A stretch of DNA of 9,560 nucleotides from CAYMSF01 sp964542255 (GCA_964542255.1 CAZITV010000088.1:1-9560), one strand, 5' to 3'; shown: positions 1 to 7,012, counted from the stretch's first letter. The notes: generated by a model not told the origin, from the sequence alone. Numbers and translations: made by a program.

Positions 1-1238
1 ACTATTGGTTGTGCATTCGCGGGATATTCAATAACTGCCATATCACCATCATTTAAGATGGAAAGACGCGCCGCTTCCTGCACCAGTTCGTTGTAAGATG
101 AGTTCTTCGGTGTCGCAATCAGGCCTTTCGCGTCCGCCGCGAGAATCGCCTGCTGCCGCACCGCCAGCTGATCAGCGGCACCGTCAGCCTCAAATTCAAT
201 TTGCGCCGCCATATTAATCGTTGCCGCCACCGAATCAAAACCGTAACCTACCGGCTTTAATCCGGCACCTTCCCAGGGAACTACCCGGTAAAAATCCGGA
301 TTGATAAAGTTGAAACGCTTGGCTTGATTCGCCGCGAAACCGTATTCCACGCCGCGGTTGTGGTCATCGTGGGCAAGCAGTCCTGCACAATTGCTGCCTT
401 CAAAATACATCACTAATCCCTGGTCGTTGCCACCGGCGCTTTCATCAGGATACCCCAAACCATTATTCACCGAAAGTATCGCGCCATTTTCAAAAATAAC
501 CCGGCCGTTGCTCCACATATAACCAATCTTGCCATTCGGAAAGGTACCTTTGCGTCCCGACACCGAAACTGCCGCCGGTTTCAAGCCGGTAATAAAGCAG
601 ACCAAATCCACATAGTGACAACCCACATAGACAAATGGGTCAGTATTTTCACACGTAAACCAATTTTGAAAATTGGAATGCCGATAGTAATAGGGTTCAA
701 TCAGTTTGGATTCGCCCAGCGCAAATTCACCAAAATCTCCGGCCCGGTAGTGCTTCCGCGCCAGCAGCGCGCGGCGGTCAAAACGCTTGTGATATTCCAC
801 CCCGACAAAACAACCCCGGCGGAAAGCTTCATCTTCAATTTCAACCGCTTGGTCATACTTCAAGACCAGCGGTTTGACACAGAGAATATGCTGGTTGTAG
901 CGCAGCACATCTTTAACTACAGAATAGTGAAGCTGGTCGGGCAGGGCGATAATTACCAGACCAAACGGCGCTTTCTTTTCCAGTATCCGGCGGTAAACTG
1001 CCGGATCCGTGGAATCTGGTTCCGTCAAATCCGGGCAGGTTTTGAACGTTTGTCCTGGAAATGCCGACTGCAAATCCGGCGATTCTTTTAACGCTTTCAA
1101 TGCTGAAACGCGCATGTCGCAAACAGTAATTTCGCCAACTGCGCCCTGACGCTGCAACTGCAGCGCCGCCGGCAACAGTAAATCATTGACAATCATTCCA
1201 GCGCCGATAATCGTTAGTTCTAAAGGTTTTTGACTCAT
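1..1238 (-). CDS. Gfo/Idh/MocA-family oxidoreductase (partial, 3' end beyond window)
   Basis: This is an NAD(P)-dependent sugar or cyclitol dehydrogenase-like protein. The frame stays open from the ATG at 1238 to the left edge, giving 412 codons with no stop, so only a short C-terminus can be missing. The N-terminal Rossmann fold shows TIIGAGMIV (about residues 9-17), followed by IIALPDQLHY (96-105), the position where the family binds the cofactor and substrate. The usual EKP motif reads CVKPLVL (120-126): Lys122 is kept but Glu is replaced by Val. Later family-like marks are EYHKRFDRR (148-156) and GCHYVDL (206-212), with His208 and Asp211 as likely catalytic-site residues. The start is supported by AAGGAT 6 nt upstream. 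That site touches the stop codon of the upstream ROK gene (11 nt gap), so the two are probably translationally coupled. The substrate is unknown; inositol, glucuronate-derived or other sugar substrates are all possible. Family call is firm, function is not. Confidence 0.9.
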   Translation of the reverse strand, partial: MSQKPLELTIIGAGMIVNDLLLPAALQLQRQGAVGEITVCDMRVSALKALKESPDLQSAFPGQTFKTCPDLTEPDSTDPAVYRRILEKKAPFGLVIIALPDQLHYSVVKDVLRYNQHILCVKPLVLKYDQAVEIEDEAFRRGCFVGVEYHKRFDRRALLARKHYRAGDFGEFALGESKLIEPYYYRHSNFQNWFTCENTDPFVYVGCHYVDLVCFITGLKPAAVSVSGRKGTFPNGKIGYMWSNGRVIFENGAILSVNNGLGYPDESAGGNDQGLVMYFEGSNCAGLLAHDDHNRGVEYGFAANQAKRFNFINPDFYRVVPWEGAGLKPVGYGFDSVAATINMAAQIEFEADGAADQLAVRQQAILAADAKGLIATPKNSSYNELVQEAARLSILNDGDMAVIEYPANAQPI

Positions 1239-1249
1239 CGTATCATCCT

Positions 1250-2395
1250 TCATATTTTTAAATTTAACACTTGGTTTAATACCACTGTCGCACCACCGAT
1301 CGCGACACTGCGTAAACCGCATTCCGAATATCGCGCTTCAGTCCTGCCGCTGCCCGAGCTTGTGCTCATCCCGGCATCAAAATGACGCTTAAATACCGTG
1401 AAATATGATTCGCCAAATTCTACCGCGCGTCCACCTAAAACAATCACTTCCGGATCGAGCAAATTAGCAACAATCTGCGCCGCGTATGCCATGTATGCCG
1501 CATTTTGTTCAATTATTTTAGTGATATCTTTGGCGCCATCACGGTATTCAGTCAAAATCTGCTGATAACTGATTTTTTTGCCGCGAATCTTGGCTACTTC
1601 CGCGCAAAGCGCTTTAGATCGGGTCATTTCTTCCAGAAAACATTGTTTAAAACCGCCATTAGCGGCAGGTACCGGTACCGGCATTTCACCAATTTCTCCG
1701 GCGGTGCCGAAACCGCCACGGAAAATCTCCCCGTCAATGACAATTCCAGCCCCGACACCGCGCCCGCTGGTAATATAAACCATTCTTTTAAAATTCTTGC
1801 CGGCGCCAAATTCCACTTCCGCCAGTGCGGCTGCATTGGGACGGTTCTCCAGTATCACCTTGAAGCCGGTCGCTTTTTCCAACTTCTTAGCCAAATCACG
1901 CTGCTGAATGTCAAAAGTCTTACTTTTGCTGATCTCATTGGTGGCTGTATCGACTGTGCCGGAAACGGCAATGCCGATGCCTTTGATGGTTTTACGGTGG
2001 ATGCCCAGCGTAAGATTCAGCGTTAATCTGGTCAAAACCGCTAAAATACTGGCGAAGTTGTTTTCGTACTCCAAACCCTCCTCGCGCAGCACCTTGCCGT
2101 GAAGGTCGCACAGCACCCCGCGAATTTGTAAGTCATCGCCCAGGTCAATCCCGACCGCACAGCAATTCTCACCATCCAGTTCCAGCATAATCGGGCGTTT
2201 GCCACCGCATGATTTACCCTTGCCGGTCGCGCGCAGTAAACCCATTTCGCACAATTCCGCCACTATCACTGACACCGTCGGTCTGGTAAAACCAAGCCGC
2301 TTGGCGATATCCGCACGGGACAACTGTCCGGCATCTTTGACCAGACGCAGCGCCAGTGTCCGTGTTTGCAGTACTTTGTCGTTCTTCTCCGTCAT
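1250..2395 (-). CDS. ROK-family transcriptional regulator (NagC/XylR-like repressor)
   Basis: A 381-residue protein with an N-terminal winged helix-turn-helix and a C-terminal ROK (sugar-kinase fold) domain, the standard size and layout of NagC/Mlc/XylR-type repressors. The HTH spans about residues 25-48 (LSRADIAKRLGFTRPTVS), with the wing at GGKRP (64-68). The ROK domain starts with a phosphate-loop-like GIDLGDD (82-88) and continues through VSGTVD. Two hallmarks have diverged. The loop normally holding the kinase catalytic Asp reads ENRPN (183-187), and the GEIGH segment reads GEIGEM (233-238), followed by one Cys (252) instead of the CxCGxxGC zinc cluster. It is therefore expected to bind DNA and possibly a sugar ligand, but not to phosphorylate sugars. 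It lies between gnd (74 nt gap) and the oxidoreductase (11 nt gap), so it may control these genes and itself. The start has only a weak upstream GGA about 11 nt away. The inducer is unknown. Confidence 0.93.
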   Translation of the reverse strand: MTEKNDKVLQTRTLALRLVKDAGQLSRADIAKRLGFTRPTVSVIVAELCEMGLLRATGKGKSCGGKRPIMLELDGENCCAVGIDLGDDLQIRGVLCDLHGKVLREEGLEYENNFASILAVLTRLTLNLTLGIHRKTIKGIGIAVSGTVDTATNEISKSKTFDIQQRDLAKKLEKATGFKVILENRPNAAALAEVEFGAGKNFKRMVYITSGRGVGAGIVIDGEIFRGGFGTAGEIGEMPVPVPAANGGFKQCFLEEMTRSKALCAEVAKIRGKKISYQQILTEYRDGAKDITKIIEQNAAYMAYAAQIVANLLDPEVIVLGGRAVEFGESYFTVFKRHFDAGMSTSSGSGRTEARYSECGLRSVAIGGATVVLNQVLNLKI

Positions 2396-2469
2396 CTTTG
2401 TGCAGTTCCGTGATTTATAATCTAAAAACGGCGGCTAACTGGCTTCGGGATTGATGCGGTCACGCCACT

Positions 2470-3927
2470 TTAAGCATTGTAGGTGCTTGAGGTAGTGTTG
2501 CCGCTGTTTTCCGTCCAAGCCGTATGGAACACCTGACCGCGCGGGCGGTCAACTCGTTCGTAAGTATGCGCACCAAAATAGTCGCGCTGCGCCTGCAGCA
2601 GATTTGCCGGCAGCACCGCTGAACGGTATGAGTCGTAGTATGACAGAGCACTGGAGAATGCCGGAATCGGTACTCCGTTAAGTGCTGCTTCCGCCACAAC
2701 TTTGCGCCACGATGCCTGACAGTTGTTGATGATGTTCTTGAAGAAATCGTCCAGCAGCAGATTCGATAAATTTGGATTTTTGTCGAATGCCGCCTTGATA
2801 TCCCCTAAGAAACGGGCGCGGATAATACAACCGCCGCGCCACATCAGCGCAATCTTACCGTAATTCAAATTCCACTTATGCTCTGCCGCTGCTAATTTCA
2901 ACAGCTGATATCCCTGGGCGTATGAACAAATTTTTGAGGCATAAAGTGCGCGGCGGATATCTTCAATAAAAGCTTTCTTGTCGCCGGTAAATGTGGCGTT
3001 CGGTCCCGAAAGAACTTTGCTCGCCGCTACACGTTCTTCTTTGATGGCGGAAAGACAGCGGGCAAATACCGCTTCTGCGATGGTCGGCGCCGGCGCACCC
3101 AAATCCAGTGCGCTGACACTGGTCCATTTACCAGTACCTTTTTGACCTGCGGTGTCGAGAATAATGTCCACTACCGGTTTGCCGGTTTCAGGATCAAGCT
3201 TCGCCAAAATCTCTTTGGTGATTTCTATCAGGTAACTGTCCAGCTCACCTTCGTTCCACTCGGCAAACACCTGCTGCATTTCTGTAGCGCTCATCCCAAG
3301 AATATTTTTCATCAGATTATAAGCTTCGCAAATCATCTCCATGTCGCCGTATTCAATGCCGTTATGCACCATCTTGACATAATGTCCGGCGCCATTGTCG
3401 CCAACCCAGTCACAGCACGGGCTGCCGTCAGCAACTTTTGCGGCAATTGCCTGGAAAATCGGCTTGACCGCCGGCCATGCCTGCGGTGATCCCCCGGGCA
3501 TAATCGAGGGTCCCAGCAATGCCCCCTCTTCACCACCGGAAACACCAGTGCCTATATACAGCAGTCCTTTGCTCTCCAAATATTGTGTGCGGCGGATTGT
3601 GTCCGGAAAATGGCTGTTGCCGCCGTCAATCAAAATATCACCAGATTCCAAATGCGGCGCAATCAATTCAATAAAGTCATCCACCGGCTTGCCGGCTTTG
3701 ACCATCAGCATAATTTTGCGCGGACGTTCCAGGTTAGCCACCAAATCTTCAATTGTATGGCAGCCAATAAATTTTTTGCCCGCGCCACGGCCTTCCATAA
3801 AACTGTCAACCTTTTCAACTGTACGGTTAAATACCGCCACAGTGAACCCTTTGCTCTCCATATTCAGTACCAGGTTTTCTCCCATTACTGCTAACCCTAC
3901 CAAACCAATGTCAGCCTTCTTTACCAT
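2470..3927 (-). CDS. gnd: 6-phosphogluconate dehydrogenase, decarboxylating
   Basis: Cytosolic enzyme of the oxidative pentose phosphate pathway, converting 6-phosphogluconate and NADP+ to ribulose-5-phosphate, CO2 and NADPH. At 485 residues it is full length for the long (about 470-480 residue) form. The N-terminal dinucleotide fold has GLVGLAVMGENL (8-19) and the NRT segment typical of NADP-preferring enzymes. The substrate site shows DGGNSHFPDTIRR, then VSGGEEGA and GPSIMPGG, and the family signature VKMVHNGIEYGDMEM with catalytic Lys185 and the His188-Asn189 pair. The all-helical C-terminal domain contains LDTAGQKGTGKWTS and ALYASKICSYAQG. The tail FGAHTYERVDRPRG carries the His and Arg that reach into the partner subunit of the dimer. 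The start is supported by AAGGG 7 nt upstream. It is the first gene of the leftward unit. No zwf, pgl or edd is visible nearby, so its pairing with a ROK regulator and an oxidoreductase is a locus-specific arrangement. Confidence 0.98.
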   Translation of the reverse strand: MVKKADIGLVGLAVMGENLVLNMESKGFTVAVFNRTVEKVDSFMEGRGAGKKFIGCHTIEDLVANLERPRKIMLMVKAGKPVDDFIELIAPHLESGDILIDGGNSHFPDTIRRTQYLESKGLLYIGTGVSGGEEGALLGPSIMPGGSPQAWPAVKPIFQAIAAKVADGSPCCDWVGDNGAGHYVKMVHNGIEYGDMEMICEAYNLMKNILGMSATEMQQVFAEWNEGELDSYLIEITKEILAKLDPETGKPVVDIILDTAGQKGTGKWTSVSALDLGAPAPTIAEAVFARCLSAIKEERVAASKVLSGPNATFTGDKKAFIEDIRRALYASKICSYAQGYQLLKLAAAEHKWNLNYGKIALMWRGGCIIRARFLGDIKAAFDKNPNLSNLLLDDFFKNIINNCQASWRKVVAEAALNGVPIPAFSSALSYYDSYRSAVLPANLLQAQRDYFGAHTYERVDRPRGQVFHTAWTENSGNTTSSTYNA

Positions 3928-3983
3928 TTTCTTTCCCTTTTATTTGTTGATTGACGTTGTTGATAATTAAATACTTTAAAATT

Positions 3984-4010
3984 TTGCGGCGCATCCAGGC
4001 AATTCCGCAA
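3984..4010. repeat. Inverted repeat in gnd leader
   Basis: The arms TTGCGG (3984-3989) and CCGCAA (4005-4010) are perfect inverses separated by 15 bases, in an otherwise AT-rich leader about 60-80 bases upstream of the gnd start. The shape fits a spaced operator for a dimeric regulator, possibly the ROK protein encoded downstream, or a weak leader hairpin. Six-base arms can occur by chance, so this is only a candidate. Confidence 0.25.
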
Positions 4011-4062
4011 CTTATTTCCAGAACGATGTTTATCTTTAAACTCTATAATTCCTTCAATATGT

Positions 4063-4091
4063 AATATAACTTCAACTACTTTGTAAAGCAA
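4063..4091 (-). promoter_or_regulatory. Candidate sigma70-type promoter for gnd
   Basis: On the minus strand, TTGCTT (4091-4086) and TATATT (4068-4063) are separated by 17 bases. The -10 matches the consensus at five of six positions; the -35 matches only the TTG. It would give a leader of about 130 bases before gnd. The region is AT-rich, so other arrangements are possible. Confidence 0.3.
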
Positions 4092-4176
4092 TCTAACAAA
4101 GCAAAAATATTTAAAAAAAATCATCTTCTTTCATTGCTGGCGGTGCTGATTTACTTGTAACTTTTTGGTTTATTTT

Positions 4177-4204
4177 TTGCAAAAAGCGTTGAGCGTGCTA
4201 TAAG
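4177..4204 (+). promoter_or_regulatory. Candidate extended -10 promoter for the plus-strand operon
   Basis: TTGCAA (4177-4182) lies 16 bases upstream of TATAAG (4199-4204), and a TG dinucleotide sits one base before the -10, giving an extended -10 element. Transcription would start near 4210-4213 and leave a leader of roughly 65-70 bases before the first gene at 4279. It is the best promoter-like arrangement in this intergenic region by eye. Confidence 0.5.
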
Positions 4205-4255
4205 TATTCGGATAAAATTAGTTAGTGCTGGATTATTTGGTGATTTATAGTGTTA

Positions 4256-4265
4256 GTATTAATAC
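4256..4265. promoter_or_regulatory. Perfect palindrome GTATTAATAC near translation start
   Basis: A perfect 10-base palindrome lies 13 bases before the ATG of the kinase gene and downstream of the predicted promoter. This position would suit a repressor site. It is short and AT-rich and could be fortuitous. Confidence 0.2.
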
Positions 4266-4278
4266 GGAACTAAAATAA

Positions 4279-5304
4279 ATGATTATTACAAAGCGGGCGT
4301 ATCCGCGTGCGGCGTTGATCGGTAATCCCTCGGATGGATATTTTGGCAAGACGATAGCGTTTGTGTTTGGCAACTACTGTGCGGAGGTGGTGCTGTATGA
4401 GACTCCGGAGATTGAGTTATTGCCGTCGCTGCGGGACCATGCCAAATTTTCCAGTATCAAGAATTTGTCGGAGGAGGTTGGTTTATATGGATATTATGGC
4501 GGTATTCGTCTGTTAAAGGCGACGATAAAACGTTTTTATGATTACTGCAATGAATATTCCATTGAGCTGAAAGAGCGAAATTTCACGTTGCGCTATAATA
4601 CGACGATACCGAATCGTTTAGGCTTGGCGGGTTCATCGGCGATTATTACTGCGACGGTGCTGGCGTTGAAACAATTTTACGGTATAAAGATTCCGAAGCC
4701 GCAATTGGCGAATTTGGTATTATCGGTGGAGAAAGAGGAGCTGGGGATTGACGCTGGTCTGCAGGACCGGGTGGCGCAGGCTTATAATACACCGGTGTTT
4801 ATGGATTTTAATAAAGAATATATGGATGAGCACGGTTACGGCTTGTATATGCCGATTGAGATTCCGGCGGCCATGAAAATTTATATTGCGTTTCGTACTG
4901 ATTTGGCGGAGGGTTCGGAGATTCTGCACAGCCGGCTGCGCGAAGATTATGAGAATGGGGTGCCGAAGGTGCTGGCGGCAATAGAGGAATGGGCGAACCT
5001 GACGGTTCAAGTCAAAGATTGTATGGATTCCGGTGATTTGGCGGCGATTCCTAAATTGATGAACCGTAATTTTGATTTGCGCTGCGAGGTTTGCACGATT
5101 AGTCCTAAAAACCGGATGATGGTGGAGTTAGCGCGTTCGGTCGGTGCTTCCGCCAAATTTACCGGTTCCGGCGGTGCGATTATTGGCACTTACGAAGATG
5201 AGAAAATGTTTGGCGCGCTTAAAGAGACATTGAGCAAGTTCAAAATTGAAGTTGTCAAGCCGGAGATTATGACCGCTGCCGTCACGGATGAATATAGTAC
5301 TTGA
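4279..5304 (+). CDS. GHMP kinase resembling plant-type glucuronokinase
   Basis: Probable D-glucuronate 1-kinase (ATP + D-glucuronate to alpha-D-glucuronate-1-phosphate + ADP), cytosolic. The 341 residues carry all three GHMP blocks: an N-terminal substrate region GNPSDGYFGKTIA (15-27), the ATP loop PNRLGLAGSSAIITA (111-125), and the C-terminal FTGSGGAIIG (294-303). The stretch EKEELGIDAGLQDRVAQAY, with Asp163 as likely catalytic base, followed by PVFMDFNKEYMDEHGYGLY, and the upstream GYYGGIRLL, match what I recall of Arabidopsis glucuronokinase much better than galactokinase, homoserine kinase or heptose kinases. The adjacent GalU-type gene (24 nt downstream) could use the product, which supports the assignment. 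The start has only a weak GGA 10 nt upstream. Codon choice is G-ending: 22 GAG to 7 GAA, against 8 to 14 in the next gene. Family membership is secure; exact substrate is inferred and could be another sugar or uronic acid. Confidence 0.85.
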   Translation: MIITKRAYPRAALIGNPSDGYFGKTIAFVFGNYCAEVVLYETPEIELLPSLRDHAKFSSIKNLSEEVGLYGYYGGIRLLKATIKRFYDYCNEYSIELKERNFTLRYNTTIPNRLGLAGSSAIITATVLALKQFYGIKIPKPQLANLVLSVEKEELGIDAGLQDRVAQAYNTPVFMDFNKEYMDEHGYGLYMPIEIPAAMKIYIAFRTDLAEGSEILHSRLREDYENGVPKVLAAIEEWANLTVQVKDCMDSGDLAAIPKLMNRNFDLRCEVCTISPKNRMMVELARSVGASAKFTGSGGAIIGTYEDEKMFGALKETLSKFKIEVVKPEIMTAAVTDEYST

Positions 5305-5317
5305 AATAGACTAGCCC

Positions 5318-5323
5318 GAGGAG
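5318..5323 (+). promoter_or_regulatory. Strong ribosome binding site of galU
   Basis: GAGGAG ends 5 bases before the ATG at 5329. It fixes the galU start and lies in the 24-base gap after the kinase stop, consistent with cotranscription of the two genes. Confidence 0.8.
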
Positions 5324-5328
5324 CTGCA

Positions 5329-6186
5329 ATGAGAAAAGCTGTTATTCCCGCTGCCGGTTTTGGCACCAGATTTTTGCCGTTCACTAAAGCGGTACCCAAG
5401 GAGATGATCCCGCTGGTGGATAAACCAGTTATTCAATATGTTGTGGAAGAGGCCGTCGCCGCGGGTCTGGATGAAATTCTCATCATTATCAGCAGCGGCA
5501 AGGATGCCATTCAAAATCATTTTATTCCAGAATTTTGTCTGGAGCAGCGGTTAGCTGCCGGCGGCAAGACGCAGCTGCTGGCGGAGATGCGGCAAATCAA
5601 CCGTCTGGCTAACATTCAATACATTTATCAGCAGGAACTCAATGGTCTTGGCGATGCGATTCGTTACGCTGAAACCTTTGCCGGTGATGAACCTTTTGCA
5701 GTTCTGCTCGGTGATACCGTAACCAGTTCCGACACTCTGCCGGTAACCGCGCAACTGGTTAATGCCGCCGCCAAGGTTAATGCCTCCGTTGTCGCTGTTG
5801 AGGAAATTCCCTGGGAAAAGACCAACCGGTACGGCATTATTGACGGTGATATTTGTGCTGACGCGCTCTATAAAGTAAAACATTTTGTAGAGAAGCCTGA
5901 CCCAGGCGAGGCGCCATCTAATCTGGCCGTTGCCAGCCGTTACATATTCACCCCGGAAATATTCGAATTCCTAAAAAAAACACCGGCAGGCAAGGGCGGT
6001 GAAATTCAAATTACCGACGCGATGCGGCTAATGCTCGAATCCCATAATATGTACGCGCTCAAAGTTGATGGACGCCGCCATGACATCGGCAATAAATTGG
6101 ATTTTATCAAAGCCACTGTCGAGTTTGCCCTAAAACGCCCGGAATTCGCCGAATCAATTCGTGCCTGGCTAAATACTATTCGTTGA
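5329..6186 (+). CDS. galU: UTP-sugar-1-phosphate uridylyltransferase (GalU family)
   Basis: Cytosolic nucleotidyltransferase making a UDP-sugar and pyrophosphate from UTP and a sugar-1-phosphate; glucose-1-phosphate is the family substrate. The 285 residues are normal length. The N-terminal nucleotide loop AAGFGTRFLPFTKAVPKEM (8-26) is canonical, as is VDKPVIQYVVEEA (30-42). Asp129 in LLGDT is the expected metal ligand, Lys189 in FVEKP contacts the sugar phosphate, and GEIQITDA is intact. Departures from GalU as I recall it are ISSGKDAIQNHF (54-65) instead of a TGRxKRAIEDHF-like segment, GLGDAI instead of GLGHAV, LLGDT instead of LLGDD, and ASRYIF instead of GRY. These lie near the sugar/nucleotide pocket and might change specificity, for example towards GlcA-1-P supplied by the preceding kinase; that is inference. 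The gene is 16 nt upstream of etfB with no terminator seen between them. Family call firm, substrate open. Confidence 0.93.
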   Translation: MRKAVIPAAGFGTRFLPFTKAVPKEMIPLVDKPVIQYVVEEAVAAGLDEILIIISSGKDAIQNHFIPEFCLEQRLAAGGKTQLLAEMRQINRLANIQYIYQQELNGLGDAIRYAETFAGDEPFAVLLGDTVTSSDTLPVTAQLVNAAAKVNASVVAVEEIPWEKTNRYGIIDGDICADALYKVKHFVEKPDPGEAPSNLAVASRYIFTPEIFEFLKKTPAGKGGEIQITDAMRLMLESHNMYALKVDGRRHDIGNKLDFIKATVEFALKRPEFAESIRAWLNTIR

Positions 6187-6202
6187 AAAATTACATTCAA
6201 TT

Positions 6203-7012
6203 ATGAAAAATCAGCAGTTGCGGATAATTGTTCCGGTTAAACAAGTACCGGAAACCAAAGCAGTTAAAATGGATGAAGCCACCGGCACCATTATCCGTCA
6301 TGGAGTAACCGCAATTGTCAATCCCCTCGACCTCTATGCTATAGCAACCGCCTTGCAGCTGAAAGCACACTGCGGCGCGGAAGTTTATGCCATATCTATG
6401 GGACCGCCGCAGGCAGCCGCAGCACTGCGCGAAACCCTCGCGATGGGTATTGATCATGCCGTTTTGGTTAGCGACCGCGCCTATGCCGGAAGTGATACCT
6501 GGGCAACTGCCGCTATCCTCGCCGCCGCCATTCGTCATCTAGGCGGATTTGACCTGATAATTTGCGGCGAACGCGCCACCGACGGTGATACTGGTCAGGT
6601 AGGGCCGGAATTAGCGGCGGCGCTGGATTTGCCGGTTTTGACTTATTTGAACCGCTTTGAGCTGGATGGCAGCAGTTATTATGCGGTACGCCCCGTCGAA
6701 CACGGCATTGAAGAGCTTTGTGGTGAACTGCCGGCGCTGATAACCGTGGTTAAAGAGATTGCCGAACCCGGTCTGCCTACGCTCGACGGCAAAATCCGTG
6801 CCCGGCTCGCTCATATCCCGGTGCTGACGCAAAAGGAACTTCGCGTCAATTCGGATGAGATCGGCTTAAATGGTTCACCCACCCGCGTTGTCAAAATATT
6901 CCGTCCCAAACTGGCGCGGCAGTGTCAAATGGTTTTCGCCAATGAAGCTGCCGGTATTGATGCGGCATGTTGTCAACTGCTGGACTTTCTGCATAACCGT
7001 GAGGGATGCTAA
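6203..7012 (+). CDS. etfB: Electron transfer flavoprotein, beta subunit (bifurcation-type)
   Basis: Small subunit of a heterodimeric ETF that accepts electrons from an acyl- or hydroxyacid dehydrogenase. The 269 residues include IIVPVKQVPETKAVKM near the N-terminus, the NPLDLYAI segment, and ERATDGDTGQVGPELAA, with D127-G-D-T-G-Q-V-G-P135. The DGDTxQVGP motif is associated with ETFs that bind a second FAD in this subunit (bifurcating or confurcating type); ordinary respiratory ETFs carry AMP there. The stop codon is immediately followed by the etfA ATG, so equimolar translation is likely. No clear Shine-Dalgarno sequence precedes the ATG at 6203 (the upstream bases are A/T-rich), so translation may depend on coupling to galU 16 nt upstream or on another mechanism. 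The partner dehydrogenase is most likely the GlcD-type protein two genes on. Confidence 0.95.
   Translation: MKNQQLRIIVPVKQVPETKAVKMDEATGTIIRHGVTAIVNPLDLYAIATALQLKAHCGAEVYAISMGPPQAAAALRETLAMGIDHAVLVSDRAYAGSDTWATAAILAAAIRHLGGFDLIICGERATDGDTGQVGPELAAALDLPVLTYLNRFELDGSSYYAVRPVEHGIEELCGELPALITVVKEIAEPGLPTLDGKIRARLAHIPVLTQKELRVNSDEIGLNGSPTRVVKIFRPKLARQCQMVFANEAAGIDAACCQLLDFLHNREGC
7001..7004 (+). promoter_or_regulatory. Ribosome binding site of etfA inside etfB
   Basis: GAGG lies within the last codons of etfB, 8 bases before the etfA ATG at 7013. This supports that start and the stop-start junction TAAATG. Confidence 0.65.

Larger units (their letters stand above)
3928..4278. other. AT-rich divergent intergenic region
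   Basis: About 350 bases between the divergent starts of gnd and the glucuronokinase-like gene, visibly richer in A and T than the genes on both sides. I see no convincing coding sequence. It should hold the promoters of both transcription units and any shared operator. Candidate elements are listed separately: an extended -10 promoter for the plus-strand genes, a weaker promoter for gnd, a 6-bp inverted repeat in the gnd leader, and a 10-bp palindrome just upstream of the plus-strand start. No tRNA, riboswitch fold or intrinsic terminator was recognised here. Confidence 0.75.

Noticed and set aside
615..1091. 158-codon plus-strand open frame
   Set aside because: It lies wholly antisense to the Gfo/Idh gene, whose frame has clear family motifs; its own translation shows no recognisable domain.
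3395..3970. 191-codon plus-strand open frame
   Set aside because: Antisense to the 5' half of gnd, which is unmistakable; the translation is low-complexity, without motifs.
3921..4124. 67-codon minus-strand frame in the intergenic region, overlapping the gnd start
   Set aside because: No Shine-Dalgarno site, AT-rich random-looking translation, and it overlaps the well-supported gnd start region.
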